A stretch of 64,000 nucleotides of DNA from Brenneria salicis ATCC 15712 = DSM 30166 (lineage in GTDB: Bacteria > Pseudomonadota > Gammaproteobacteria > Enterobacterales > Enterobacteriaceae), in NCBI RefSeq assembly GCF_003315515.1, contig NZ_QNRY01000007.1, forward strand, positions 38,856-102,855, written 5' to 3'. Below the pieces are notes generated by a model. That model was given only the letters and a program-made list of their open reading frames with translations, did no database searches and was not told the DNA's origin. The position numbers were made by a program, and so were the translations under genes. Below are positions 31,526 through 40,876 of the stretch, piece after piece; within the stretch, counting starts at the first letter, position 1; every line of letters starts with the position of its first letter.

Positions 31526-31981
31526 TTATTCCGGGTCAGCACAGCGTTCGGCCTCGCTATCCGGGCAGAAATCCAGCCAGCCGCGGGATACCGCCTGAAG
31601 CGTGATCCGATCGGATGTCAGACCCGAGAAAACCACCCGCTGATACAGGAAAAGCGGACGACGCTGGGATGGCAGCAGTCCCTCGCCCCGCAATAACCCC
31701 AGCCCCTCATCAGACGCTTTTTTCAAACAGACGTTCAACGCGTCGCTTGCCAGCGTCTGGCATGTCCAGTCATTCTGTACCTGCGGCCAGACCACATGTA
31801 TACCCCAGTTCAGCGAAGATAATGCCTGATTAAACGCCCGCAGGTAATGGCGCTCATCATTTCCCATTTGTATCGTCGCATCAAGCTGGCGTTGCAGGCC
31901 AGACATGAGCAGCAGCCCGATAACCGCAATCAACATCACCATGACCAGCGTGCCGCCGCCATACTGTTCTCTCCTGTTCAT
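31526..31981 (-). CDS. ygdB: YgdB, DUF2509 family protein
   Basis: Single-span envelope protein of 151 residues, function unknown, found within the prepilin-like cluster. It has an N-terminal hydrophobic segment (GTLVMVMLIAVIGLLLMSGL) preceded by a short basic stretch, like a pseudopilin without a canonical cleavage site; the motif is GGGTLVM rather than GF-E. Cys pairs at TCQTL/VCLKK and FCPDS/RCADP may form disulfides. The start overlaps the ppdB stop by four bases (ATGA), so it is translationally coupled. Confidence 0.87.
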   Translation of the reverse strand: MNRREQYGGGTLVMVMLIAVIGLLLMSGLQRQLDATIQMGNDERHYLRAFNQALSSLNWGIHVVWPQVQNDWTCQTLASDALNVCLKKASDEGLGLLRGEGLLPSQRRPLFLYQRVVFSGLTSDRITLQAVSRGWLDFCPDSEAERCADPE

Positions 31982-32556
31982 TGATTGCGTCCCAGGATCA
32001 AACGCGTGACGTTACGCTGAACGGCTGGGCGTTTTGTCCAGAATCCGGTCAGTTGCAATTGGTATAGTTTAGCCCCGGCCTTGCCAGCCACAGGTTGTAT
32101 GCGGAAATGCGTCAGCATCACTTCCTGTGGATCAAAGAGCTTCTCCCAACGATCGCCACGGCAGTTATGCGCGCCGCTTTGGATCTCCAACGCTCCGGCA
32201 CGCAGCCGATAGCCAAACGATTCCTGTTCCTGCTCTCCTCCGTCCCAGATGCCATTGCGGTTCAGATCGTAAGAGACGTTCAGACAACTATTGGGCATTT
32301 CTCCCGGATAGCGCGCCAGCGTCATCACCGCGCCCTGACACGCGCCCGCACAAAAACCCGCACGGCGGATATCTTTTTCCATGCCGGCAATCACCTGACT
32401 AAATAGCTGTTCCAGCCGAAAATACTGCGCGCTGTTTTGGCTCTGACTACGCAAAATGGGATACCACTGGGCGGCGGACAACATAATCAGGCTGCTCAAA
32501 CTCAGCGCCAGCAGAATTTCGGGCAGGGTGAAACCCCGGTGCGCAAGCCTCAGCAT
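31978..32556 (-). CDS. ppdB: PpdB, prepilin peptidase-dependent protein B
   Basis: Minor pseudopilin-like protein of 192 residues. The type IV prepilin signal AHRGFTLPEILLALSLSSL is near the N-terminus, with cleavage after Gly 8 and Glu at +5. Four Cys residues follow in the globular part (FCAGACQGA, NSCLN and HNCRGD). It resembles the PilW/GspJ class of minor pilins. Coupled by overlaps to ppdA (seven bases) and ygdB (four bases). No pilus-assembly ATPase or prepilin peptidase is encoded here, so its partners lie elsewhere in the genome. Confidence 0.87.
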   Translation of the reverse strand: MLRLAHRGFTLPEILLALSLSSLIMLSAAQWYPILRSQSQNSAQYFRLEQLFSQVIAGMEKDIRRAGFCAGACQGAVMTLARYPGEMPNSCLNVSYDLNRNGIWDGGEQEQESFGYRLRAGALEIQSGAHNCRGDRWEKLFDPQEVMLTHFRIQPVAGKAGAKLYQLQLTGFWTKRPAVQRNVTRLILGRNQ

Positions 32557-33053
32557 AACGGGATCGCCAGAACTTGCCGTTCTTCACTGCACAACCGCAT
32601 ACGCCCACGCACGGAGATGATCAGGCGTAGCTTTCCTGCCGGATTCATCAACGTGATATGCCCCGCCTGCGCCGTACTGCGCAAACCATAAAAAACAAAG
32701 CGATTGCTGGTTGCATTCGCCACCGTCATCGTCTGGGTGGGGCTGACATATTGCTGGCCGCTTGCTTCACGGCACAACATATTTTCCGCCCGACGTTCGG
32801 CATCACTAACCACACACCAGCGTTCTCTCTGCCGTACCAGTTGCGCCGTGCGGGTTTGATTATGCCAATAGGCATTGGCCTGAACCCGATTAAGAAAATC
32901 CATCAGTTGCTGCGCGCCCTGCTCCAGACGCAACGCCTGCTGATAGCCTATCCACGCCTGCATGCCGCCGCCAGCCAATAACGCGACAATGGTCAAAACG
33001 ACCAGTATCTCAAGCAAGGTAAACCCCCGCGATTGCCGATTGTTTGTGTTCAT
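32550..33053 (-). CDS. ppdA: PpdA, prepilin peptidase-dependent protein A
   Basis: First gene of the pseudopilin cluster, 167 residues, GspH/FimT-like. It has the signal QSRGFTLLEILVVLTIVALLAGG with Glu at +5 after the cleavable Gly. The ATG at 33053 (MNTNNRQSRGF) gives a normal short prepilin leader; an ATG ten codons upstream is less likely. Two Cys in the mature part (WCVVSD, MLCREA). It lies 225 bases downstream of thyA on the same strand with a terminator between, so the cluster probably has its own promoter. Confidence 0.85.
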   Translation of the reverse strand: MNTNNRQSRGFTLLEILVVLTIVALLAGGGMQAWIGYQQALRLEQGAQQLMDFLNRVQANAYWHNQTRTAQLVRQRERWCVVSDAERRAENMLCREASGQQYVSPTQTMTVANATSNRFVFYGLRSTAQAGHITLMNPAGKLRLIISVRGRMRLCSEERQVLAIPLC

Positions 33054-33225
33054 AGCGGCAGTGTAGATATTTTTATCATTCAATACAGTTGATTAGCGTT
33101 TTTTTTGCATACCGATACGCAATGTTTTATTGCAACGATGTAACGACAAAACAGACCTGCGGGAAGACGGGAAAAAATAAGCGGCAATAAACCGACGCAG
33201 GAAACAGGCAAACAGGGTGCGCCAA

Positions 33226-33252
33226 TTAAAAAGGGCGCAAAAGCGGCCCTTT
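33226..33252 (-). terminator. Intrinsic terminator downstream of thyA
   Basis: On the minus strand, stem AAAGGGC/GCCCTTT with a nine-base loop is followed by TT and then AATTGG. It lies 26 bases after the thyA stop and separates thyA from ppdA. Confidence 0.7.
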
Positions 33253-33278
33253 AAGATCATCAATGCAGGGAGCTAGCA

Positions 33279-34073
33279 TCAAATCGCCACAGGCGCTTTG
33301 ATTGGCGGATGCGGATCGTAACCTGCGATGTCGAAATCTTCAAAACGGTAATCAAACAACGTATCAGGACGGCGTTTTATCACCAGTGTCGGCAGCGCGC
33401 GCGGTTCGCGGCTCAATTGCAGATGCGTCTGTTCCATATGGTTGTTGTAGAGGTGCGTGTCGCCGCCGGTCCAAACGAAATCGCCCACGTCAAGATCGCA
33501 CTGTTGCGCCACCATATGCACCAGCAACGCATAACTGGCGATGTTGAACGGCAGTCCCAGGAAGACATCGCAGGAACGCTGGTATAGCTGGCAGGATAAT
33601 TTGCCGTCGGCGACATAGAACTGGAAAAAGGAATGGCAAGGCGCCAGCGCCATTTTGTCCAATTCCCCGACGTTCCAGGCCGAAACAATAATACGGCGGG
33701 AGTCAGGATCCTGTTTCAACTGTGTCAGCACGTTTTTCAACTGGTCGATCTGACGTCCATCGGCCGCGTCCCATGCGCGCCATTGTTTACCGTATACCGG
33801 GCCGAGATCGCCGTTGTCATCCGCCCACTCATCCCAGATGCTGACGTTGTTGTCATGCAGATAACCAACATTGGTATCGCCATTCAGGAACCACAGCAAT
33901 TCGTGAATAATGGAGCGCAGATGACAACGCTTGGTTGTGACCAGCGGAAAACCGTCCTGCAAATTGAAACGCATCTGATGGCCGAAAATAGAGCGGGTGC
34001 CAGTGCCGGTGCGGTCTGCTTTGGGCGTTCCTTCATCAAGCACTTTTTTCATCAGATCCAGATACTGTTTCAT
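33279..34073 (-). CDS. thyA: Thymidylate synthase
   Basis: Makes dTMP from dUMP with methylene-tetrahydrofolate as one-carbon donor and reductant. It is 264 residues, the same as E. coli ThyA. The nucleophile Cys is in [12 protein letters not shown] near residue 146. Folate- and dUMP-binding segments are visible: [40 protein letters not shown] and [13 protein letters not shown]. It starts 35 bases after lgt on the same strand; the lgt-thyA pair is cotranscribed in E. coli. Confidence 0.97.
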   Translation of the reverse strand: MKQYLDLMKKVLDEGTPKADRTGTGTRSIFGHQMRFNLQDGFPLVTTKRCHLRSIIHELLWFLNGDTNVGYLHDNNVSIWDEWADDNGDLGPVYGKQWRAWDAADGRQIDQLKNVLTQLKQDPDSRRIIVSAWNVGELDKMALAPCHSFFQFYVADGKLSCQLYQRSCDVFLGLPFNIASYALLVHMVAQQCDLDVGDFVWTGGDTHLYNNHMEQTHLQLSREPRALPTLVIKRRPDTLFDYRFEDFDIAGYDPHPPIKAPVAI

Positions 34074-34108
34074 ACTACCTCACCACAAAATTAAAGAATG
34101 ATACCCGA

Positions 34109-34975
34109 CTAGGATTGTACCGGTTGACGACGGTAGGCCCAGACCATCATCAGGATACCGGCGATCACCATCGGCAACGATAGAATCTGCCCCATACTGA
34201 ATACGCCGCCAAACAACCCTAGTTGCGCATCCGGCTGACGGAAAAACTCGCTGATGATGCGGAACAGGCCATAACCAATCAGGAACAGGCCCGAAACACT
34301 CCCCATAGGCCGGGGTTTGCGAATAAACAGATTCAACAGGATAAACAGCAACACCCCTTCGAGCAGCATTTGATACAACTGGGATGGGTGGCGCGGCAAC
34401 ATGCCGTATTGATTGAAAATCGCCAGCCATTGCGGATTGCTGGCCGCCAGTTCCAGATCTTCGCCGCGTGAGCCGGGAAACAACATGGCCCAAGGCGTAT
34501 TGATAGTGACACGTCCCCACAGTTCGCCGTTGATAAAGTTCCCCAGACGTCCCGCCCCCAAACCGAATGGAATCAAAGGCGCGATAAAATCAGATACCTG
34601 AAAGAAATGGCGTTTGGTCCTGTAAGCAAACCACATCATAACGACGATAACGCCGACCAGACCGCCGTGGAACGACATGCCGCCATCCCAGACTTTGAAC
34701 AGATAGAGCGGATTTTCCAGAAAGGAGGGAAAGGCATAGAACAGAACATAGCCCAGACGCCCGCCGACAAAAACGCCGAGGAAGCCGATGTAAAGCAGGT
34801 TCTCGACTTCTTCTTTCTTCCAGCCGCTGCCCGGTTGGTTAGCCCGACGTCCCGCCAGCCACATGGCAAACACAAAACCGACCAAATACATCAGTCCATA
34901 CCAATGCAGCGCCACCGGACCGATTGAAAAAATCACTGGATCAAACTGAGGAAACGCCAGATAGCTCGTTGTCAT
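34109..34975 (-). CDS. lgt: Prolipoprotein diacylglyceryl transferase
   Basis: Inner-membrane enzyme that transfers diacylglyceryl from phosphatidylglycerol to the lipobox Cys of prolipoproteins, the first step in lipoprotein maturation. It is 288 residues with about seven membrane segments. The signature [18 protein letters not shown] (residues 138-155) and the HGG segment in [12 protein letters not shown] near residue 100 are intact. In this window it would act on MltA, MltC, YgdI and YgdR. It precedes thyA on the same strand. Confidence 0.96.
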   Translation of the reverse strand: MTTSYLAFPQFDPVIFSIGPVALHWYGLMYLVGFVFAMWLAGRRANQPGSGWKKEEVENLLYIGFLGVFVGGRLGYVLFYAFPSFLENPLYLFKVWDGGMSFHGGLVGVIVVMMWFAYRTKRHFFQVSDFIAPLIPFGLGAGRLGNFINGELWGRVTINTPWAMLFPGSRGEDLELAASNPQWLAIFNQYGMLPRHPSQLYQMLLEGVLLFILLNLFIRKPRPMGSVSGLFLIGYGLFRIISEFFRQPDAQLGLFGGVFSMGQILSLPMVIAGILMMVWAYRRQPVQS

Positions 34976-35145
34976 CGTTCACCACATATTTTGTTGTATG
35001 TCCCCCACGAACGGGGCATTCCCTGGCCAGGGCAGGAATATCATCCTTTCCCGCCAGGCGCGGCTGCGCATCATAGCATAGCGCATCGGATTCGATGGTT
35101 GCCGTGCGGAAAAAGATCTGTAAACCTTTATTCAAAATCGAAAAA

Positions 35146-37392
35146 TCAGCGCCCGCCTCGCACCAATCCGCCCAGCCCGCGCTCTTCAATAAAATGCGCA
35201 GCCGATTGTCTGACCTCGCTGGCGGTGTGCGCATTCAGCAGTTGTTGCGCCAGAGATTGCGCGTCAGGCAGCGCGATCTGGCGCAGCAGATACTTGATGC
35301 GGGCAACACTGCGACCATTCATACTCAGCGTGCGATATCCGAGCCCTGTCAACAGCAGCGCCCCCAACGCTTCTCCGGCCATCTCGCCGCATACCGAAAG
35401 CGCTAGGTCGTGTCGCAGGCACTCAACGGCGATGAGATTGAGCGCCTGAAGCATAGCCGGGTGCAGGCAGTCATACAGCGAAGCGACATGGGCATTGTTG
35501 CGATCGACGGCCAGCAGATACTGGGTGAGATCATTGGTGCCAACCGAAACAAAATCGATACGGGAAGCCAGATGCTGCAACAAGAAAATCATTGACGGCA
35601 CTTCCACCATGATGCCGATCCGCGGTTTAGGTTGTGGAAAGCCCAGCATCTCTTCCACTTCACCCGCCGCCTGATCGATAAGGCGGCGGGCTTCGTCAAT
35701 CTCATCCAGACTACTGATCATCGGCAGCAGAATATTCAGGTTGCCGAGATGCGCATTCGCCCGCAGCATGGCGCGGATCTGAATCAGAAAGATTTCCGGC
35801 TGATCGAGGGTAATACGAATACCGCGCCAGCCGAGGCAAGGATTCTCTTCGCTGATGGGCAGATAAGGCAATGGTTTGTCCGCGCCGATATCCAGCGTTC
35901 GCAACATTACCTGACGCGACGGGTAGAGTTGCAGCATGCTTTGGTATTGCGCCAGTTGTTCCTCTTCCGACGGAAAACCGCTTTGCAGCATAAAGGGGAT
36001 TTCCGTGCGATACAGGCCGACGCCATCGACCTGATTAATAAACCGTTTCTCATGATCCGCGCTCAAACCCGCATTCAACATAATCTGGATGCGCTCGCCG
36101 CTTTTTAGCACCGCGGGACGTTCCATATCGTCTTCAGCCAGGCGGGTAAGCTCGTTTTCTTCAATCAGCAGACGCTGATATTCCTGCATCAGCACCGGTT
36201 CAGGGTCCACCAGCAGTTCGCCACGATAACCGTCGATAATCAGCAGACGTTGATGAAGCATATCAGGCTGAATATCCGCACCGACCAATGTCGGCAGCCC
36301 CATGGCGCGCACTAGGATCGCGGCATGAGAATTGGCGGCGCCGTCATACACCACGACGCCGGCCAGACGCTCCGGCGGAAGCTCCGCCAGCAAGGTGGCG
36401 GTCAGTTCATCGGCGACGAGAATGAAACGTTCAGGCCACTGCCCGGTAATCTGCGCATTATCGTCAAGATGGAATAGCAATCGTTGCCCAAGCGCCCGCA
36501 AATCCCCGGCACGCTCACGCAGATAGGAGTCCTGTAAATTGGAAAACTGCGCCGCGAAGCGTTCGATCACCAGTTTAACCGCCCATTGCGCCGCGTTGCC
36601 TGCGTCCACTTCCTGAAACAGTTCACGCTTGAGATGCGCATCATTCAACAGATGGGTATACAAATCGAAAATCGCGGCGCTTTCTTTTTGGGCGCTGGCG
36701 TTGAAACGTTTGCTGAAGCGCCGAAACTCCGCCGTCGCATCTTCTAACGCCTGCATCAGACGAGAACGTTCGCGTTCGCTATCCAGACTCGATGCGGGAA
36801 AAACCTGATCCAGGGAAGGCTGGCTGCAATCCTGCCAGCCCGGTGCGATCGCCACGCCGGGTGAGGCTACCAGCGCACTGATGCGCGTCTGACGGTATTG
36901 GCCAAACAGCGTCTTGATCTGCGACAGAGAAAAAATGGCGGCCATTTGCGTCGCCAGCGTGACCATGAATGACTCTTCATTCTTGTTAAACTGACGATGC
37001 TCTCGCTGCTGGACGACCAATACCCCCAGCAACTGACGACGATGAATAATGGGAACCCCTAGAAAAGAGCGGAAATGCTGCTCTTTTACCGCAGGGATAT
37101 ACTTGAAACTGGGGTGAGTCGGGGCATCAGCCAGATTAATCGGTTCGGCGCGCTGGCCGACCAGACCGACCACGCCTTGCCCAAATGCCAACGTAACGGT
37201 TCGACCACGCGGTTTCTTTAAACCACGCGTCGCCATCAGGTAGTAGCATTGGTGATCGTGGTCAGCCAGATAGATCGAACAGACCTCCGTGTCCATTGCC
37301 TGACAGGTTTCATTGACCAGAATTTCCAGCGCATCATTAAGGCGAGCCGCCGCCGCTACTTTTTCAACAATTTCTCGCAAGCGCGTGAGCAT
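35146..37392 (-). CDS. ptsP: PtsP, enzyme I of the nitrogen phosphotransferase system (EI-Ntr)
   Basis: Takes phosphate from phosphoenolpyruvate and passes it to NPr, then EIIA-Ntr, a regulatory chain linked to nitrogen and potassium. It is 748 residues with the same size and layout as E. coli PtsP. An N-terminal GAF domain (residues 1-165) is followed by the PEP-utiliser phospho-His segment GAANSHAAILVRAMGLP near residue 350-360 and the C-terminal TIM barrel (LRTLDIGADKP, FVSVGTNDLTQYLLAVDRNN, SVCGEMAGE). It begins 12 bases after the rppH stop, so rppH-ptsP form one operon. Confidence 0.96.
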   Translation of the reverse strand: MLTRLREIVEKVAAAARLNDALEILVNETCQAMDTEVCSIYLADHDHQCYYLMATRGLKKPRGRTVTLAFGQGVVGLVGQRAEPINLADAPTHPSFKYIPAVKEQHFRSFLGVPIIHRRQLLGVLVVQQREHRQFNKNEESFMVTLATQMAAIFSLSQIKTLFGQYRQTRISALVASPGVAIAPGWQDCSQPSLDQVFPASSLDSERERSRLMQALEDATAEFRRFSKRFNASAQKESAAIFDLYTHLLNDAHLKRELFQEVDAGNAAQWAVKLVIERFAAQFSNLQDSYLRERAGDLRALGQRLLFHLDDNAQITGQWPERFILVADELTATLLAELPPERLAGVVVYDGAANSHAAILVRAMGLPTLVGADIQPDMLHQRLLIIDGYRGELLVDPEPVLMQEYQRLLIEENELTRLAEDDMERPAVLKSGERIQIMLNAGLSADHEKRFINQVDGVGLYRTEIPFMLQSGFPSEEEQLAQYQSMLQLYPSRQVMLRTLDIGADKPLPYLPISEENPCLGWRGIRITLDQPEIFLIQIRAMLRANAHLGNLNILLPMISSLDEIDEARRLIDQAAGEVEEMLGFPQPKPRIGIMVEVPSMIFLLQHLASRIDFVSVGTNDLTQYLLAVDRNNAHVASLYDCLHPAMLQALNLIAVECLRHDLALSVCGEMAGEALGALLLTGLGYRTLSMNGRSVARIKYLLRQIALPDAQSLAQQLLNAHTASEVRQSAAHFIEERGLGGLVRGGR

Positions 37393-37404
37393 GATGTGCC
37401 TGAA

Positions 37405-37938
37405 TTACCCTCTTTTTCGTCGGGAGTCAGACGGAGATGCCGAGCGTGTCGCCGCACTCTCCTGGAGTTGTATTACCGGGCTGATAAATTCCTTCATTAC
37501 ACGACGGTAAACATCGCGTTTGAAAGACACAACCTGACGTACCGGATACCAGTAACTGACCCAACGCCAGCCATCAAACTCAGGCGTGCCACTGCTTTGC
37601 ATATTGATATCAGACTCATTACACATTAACTGTAGCAGAAACCATTTTTGCTTTTGGCCGATACAGACCGGTTTAGTATCCCAACGCACCAAACGTTTCG
37701 GTAATTTATAACGTAACCAGTTGCGGGTAGATGCCAGCACGCGGACATCTTTTTTCTTCAGTCCCACCTCTTCAAACAGTTCACGGTACATTGCCTGCTC
37801 TGCGTTCTCGCCGGGGTTTATCCCCCCTTGAGGAAACTGCCAGGAGTGTTGACCGTAACGACGGGCCCATAAGACCTGCCCCTGCCGATTACAAATTACG
37901 ATACCCACGTTCGGGCGGTAGCCATCATCATCGATCAC
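37405..37938 (-). CDS. rppH: RNA pyrophosphohydrolase RppH
   Basis: Nudix hydrolase that removes pyrophosphate from the 5' end of triphosphorylated mRNA and so triggers RNase E decay. It is 177 residues, against 176 in E. coli. The Nudix box starts at [12 protein letters not shown] and continues [10 protein letters not shown] near residues 38-60. The N-terminus [14 protein letters not shown] is typical. First gene of rppH-ptsP; its upstream region is the 696-base gap to mutH that carries DnaA boxes. Confidence 0.96.
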   Translation of the reverse strand: MIDDDGYRPNVGIVICNRQGQVLWARRYGQHSWQFPQGGINPGENAEQAMYRELFEEVGLKKKDVRVLASTRNWLRYKLPKRLVRWDTKPVCIGQKQKWFLLQLMCNESDINMQSSGTPEFDGWRWVSYWYPVRQVVSFKRDVYRRVMKEFISPVIQLQESAATRSASPSDSRRKRG

Positions 37939-38634
37939 CGGACTACCTCGATATACTTTAAATGCAAAGATGACCTGATTGTTTCACACTCCCGGCAGGC
38001 GGTAAACCACTGCTTAGCGCTGTTATCGCTCTAATAAAAAGCAGATAACCCACAGATAGAACCAAAGTTATAAACATGTGCAACCACAGAATAGCGGTTT
38101 ATTCACTATTTCTGTGGACATCTTTGTGCAGAACCCATGAAGAAGTGAGTAAAACTTACTTTTTGCAGATAAAGAATTATCGGACTAACTAAAAAATATA
38201 GTTTTATTTTCATAATATTAAGTATCCACTTCACAGAAAGATCATTGCAAAGGATCCTGTGTGAATTCTTATCAACGCGCTGCTGGCGAAAGATCGTTCT
38301 ATGTCGATTTTATCCACAGAGACAACGACGACATCAGGCAATAAATAGGCAAAAACAGCAAAAACCCATGACGTCAAGGCTGTAAATCAAACCAGTAATC
38401 CATCTTCACGCAGGTTATCCAAGAAATCTGTGGATAACCTGGTGTAAGATCCTGTTCATTGTTGGTTTCTATACGTGCACAGTTTAAAAAAGCGCATCCC
38501 ACTTGGTTTTCGTATCAAAAAAAAGTTCTACGAATCATGCTATTATTGAATTCTTTAACAGCTTCGCACGCTGTACATTAATGTTTTTCACCCGCTGTGT
38601 TTTTTTTAAGCGGTAAACATCAGGTCAGACAGCC
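37939..38634. other. rppH-mutH intergenic region, probable DARS2 (DnaA-reactivating sequence)
   Basis: A 696-base gene-free region. In E. coli the nudH(rppH)-mutH gap holds DARS2, a chromosomal site that converts ADP-DnaA to ATP-DnaA and promotes timely initiation. Here two perfect consensus DnaA boxes (TTATCCACA) are visible, one forward at 38310-38318 and one reverse at 38429-38437. A weaker forward box (TTATCCAAG) at 38415-38423 forms, with the reverse box, a perfect nine-base inverted repeat AGGTTATCC/GGATAACCT (38412-38420 and 38432-38440). Box-like sequences with about two mismatches lie near 38046 and 38114. IHF and Fis sites could not be assigned by eye. Calling it DARS2 rests on position plus the boxes. 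Confidence 0.78.
38310..38437. promoter_or_regulatory. DnaA-box cluster (DARS2 core candidate)
   Basis: Contains the two perfect boxes and the weaker TTATCCAAG box described for this gap. Two boxes face each other in head-to-head orientation 5 bases apart, which resembles the box arrangement needed for ADP release from DnaA in E. coli DARS cores. The third box is 96 bases away from the pair. Confidence 0.65.
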
Positions 38635-39318
38635 ATGAATTCACCATCCGTGCTTACCGCGCCACCACATAACGAACTGGAACTGCTGCAACGCGCTCAG
38701 GTGCTGGCAGGTTATAACCTGGCTGAACTGGCCAGTATTGCGAAGTTGCCACTGCCCGCTAATCTGAAACGTGATAAAGGCTGGATAGGTGTGTTGCTGG
38801 AGCGTTTCCTGGGCGCCAGCGCGGGCAGCAAACCAGAGCAGGATTTCCCCAATATCGGTATTGAACTGAAAACCATCCCTGTTGATGAACAAGGCCATCC
38901 GCTGGAAACCACGTTCGTCTGCGTCGCCCCCCTGACCGGCAACAGCGGCGTTACCTGGGAAAACAGCCACGTTCGGCATAAGCTGGCGCGCGTGCTGTGG
39001 ATCCCGGTTGAAGGTTCACGGCCAATTCCCTTAGGTGAACGACGGATTGGTACGCCGCTTATCTGGAGCCCCAACGAAAAGGAAGAGGAGCAACTGCGCC
39101 GTGACTGGGAAGAGTTAATGGATTTGATTGTGCTCGGCAAGGTGGAAAGCATCACCGCACGTCATGGCGAAGTGCTGCAATTGCGTCCCAAAGCCGCCAA
39201 TAGCCGCGCGCTGACGGAGGCCATCGGTGAGTTCGGGCAACCCATCATGACGCTGCCGCGCGGGTTCTATCTGAAAAAAACGTTCACCGCGCCCTTACTT
39301 GCTCGTCATTTTTTATGA
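38635..39318 (+). CDS. mutH: DNA mismatch repair endonuclease MutH
   Basis: Nicks the unmethylated strand at hemimethylated GATC sites after activation by MutS and MutL. It is 227 residues, against 229 in E. coli. The PD-(D/E)xK active site is spread as Asp in QDFPNIG and ELKT (near residues 71-82), with nearby [14 protein letters not shown]. The fold is related to restriction enzyme Sau3AI. The gene is preceded by the DnaA-box region and followed by ygdQ on the same strand. Confidence 0.96.
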   Translation: MNSPSVLTAPPHNELELLQRAQVLAGYNLAELASIAKLPLPANLKRDKGWIGVLLERFLGASAGSKPEQDFPNIGIELKTIPVDEQGHPLETTFVCVAPLTGNSGVTWENSHVRHKLARVLWIPVEGSRPIPLGERRIGTPLIWSPNEKEEEQLRRDWEELMDLIVLGKVESITARHGEVLQLRPKAANSRALTEAIGEFGQPIMTLPRGFYLKKTFTAPLLARHFL

Positions 39319-39483
39319 CGGTCTTCACACAATGGATTTCAGGAGTAAAGCGGTAACAATATCAAACCAGGAACCGCACATATCAAAAAGATAAAGCGTT
39401 TCGTTAGCAACACTTTCACTTGCCCACTCACTGATGTAGCGGCGTATAATGTCGTTCACGTTTCGTTTAAGGTGTATTGATAC

Positions 39484-40200
39484 ATGTTTGATTGGATTGT
39501 TGATCCGAATGCCTGGTTAGCGCTGGGAACGCTGACTATTCTGGAAATCGTTCTGTGTATCGACAACATTATTTTCCTATCGTTGGTTGTCGCCAAACTC
39601 CCCAAAGCTCAGCAAAATAAAGCACGCCATATCGGTCTTATGGGCGCCATGCTGATGCGTCTTGGGCTGCTGGCCTCGATTGCCTGGGTGATCCGCCTGA
39701 CCCATCCCCTATTCACCGTGCTGGGCAATGAGATTTCCACGCGCGACCTGATCCTGTTTTTCGGGGGCTTGTTTCTGATCTGGAAATCGAGCAAAGAGAT
39801 CCATGAAACCGTGGAAGGAAGTTCGGTGGATCATGTGTCGCAGGTGCACTCTTTCTTTGGCGCGATCGTGCAAATCATGCTGCTGGATATCATTTTCAGT
39901 CTGGATTCGGTGATCACGGCGGTGGGCCTTTCCGACCATCTGTTTATTATGATGGCGGCGGTGATTATCGCCGTTGGTGTGATGATGTTTTCCGCCCGCG
40001 CTATCGGCGAGTTTGTCGAACGCCATCCGTCAGTCAAAATGCTGGCGCTGTCGTTCCTGATCCTGGTCGGCTTCACGCTGATTCTGGAAAGTTTCGATGT
40101 TCATGTGCCGAAAGGCTACATCTACTTTGCGATGTTCTTCTCAATGTCTGTTGAAGCCCTGAATCTGCTGCGCGGCAAAAAGGCTAAAGCAACGGACTAA
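39484..40200 (+). CDS. ygdQ: YgdQ, TerC-family membrane protein
   Basis: Inner-membrane protein of 238 residues with about seven hydrophobic segments, of the TerC/Alx metal-ion transporter-like family. Family acidic motifs in membrane segments are visible: LEIVLCIDNIIFLS near residue 20 and LDIIFSLDSVITAVG near 130. The usual Gly before IDN is Cys here. The exact substrate is not settled; metal export is the likely role by family. The position between mutH and ygdR is as in E. coli. Confidence 0.9.
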   Translation: MFDWIVDPNAWLALGTLTILEIVLCIDNIIFLSLVVAKLPKAQQNKARHIGLMGAMLMRLGLLASIAWVIRLTHPLFTVLGNEISTRDLILFFGGLFLIWKSSKEIHETVEGSSVDHVSQVHSFFGAIVQIMLLDIIFSLDSVITAVGLSDHLFIMMAAVIIAVGVMMFSARAIGEFVERHPSVKMLALSFLILVGFTLILESFDVHVPKGYIYFAMFFSMSVEALNLLRGKKAKATD

Positions 40201-40446
40201 ACGGTTTCAATCCTCGCGCCCATCAATCACGGCGGGCGCAATGAGGAAAACGCGGTGTCGCATCAGCGCGCCGCGTCATCTGCGCATCTTGCGTCGTTTT
40301 GACCCATTTTCTCGATCGCATTAACCAAAATTAACGTGTTCTCCATTAATTTTTTCCACTATTCCTACTTAATGCCGCCAGACTCTTTGCTAGACTCATT
40401 GAATGATCTTCAATTTTTTTGCTGGTGAAAACAGGTAAAGATAACA

Positions 40447-40665
40447 ATGAAATTACGGGTAAAAATAGCGGTGACACTGGCGGTATTATTCACCCTTAGC
40501 GGCTGTTCGAGTCAGTATGTCATGGCGACAAAAGAGGGACAGATGCTGTTGACGCAAAGCAAGCCGGTTCTGGATAAAGAAACAGGAATGCTCAGTTACA
40601 TTGATGAACAAGGCAACGAAAGACAGATTAACAGTAATGATATTTCTCAGATTATCGAACGCTGA
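40447..40665 (+). CDS. ygdR: YgdR, DUF903 family lipoprotein
   Basis: Lipoprotein of 72 residues. Signal peptide [16 protein letters not shown] ends in lipobox LSGC (Cys 20), followed by [11 protein letters not shown] and the C-terminal [14 protein letters not shown]. It is a paralogue of ygdI at 4487-4708, with the same Cys-SS(N/Q)YVM start of the mature part. Function unknown. It comes directly before tas, as in E. coli. Confidence 0.9.
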   Translation: MKLRVKIAVTLAVLFTLSGCSSQYVMATKEGQMLLTQSKPVLDKETGMLSYIDEQGNERQINSNDISQIIER

Positions 40666-40876
40666 TTGCCGGATGCCCTTCTCACAACCGAACGCCATTA
40701 CCACGCCGCCAGACAATAAAGAGGCTTCCCCCCATCGCGCGGCTTCGTTATAGTCAAATTCAGGTGTGTCATCCCCAAAAACTCCGGGTTGTAGAAAAGC
40801 ACCAACGCGCCTGTCGCCTGAAAGCTCAGCGGGCATTGATGCATCGGTTATTTTCAGACATACAAGGAAGCTGGCA

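Noticed and set aside
37939..38634. Origin of replication suggested by DnaA boxes
   Set aside because: Gene context is rppH-mutH, where DARS2 is expected; there is no AT-rich unwinding element with adjacent box array, and dnaA or gidA/mnmG is not here.
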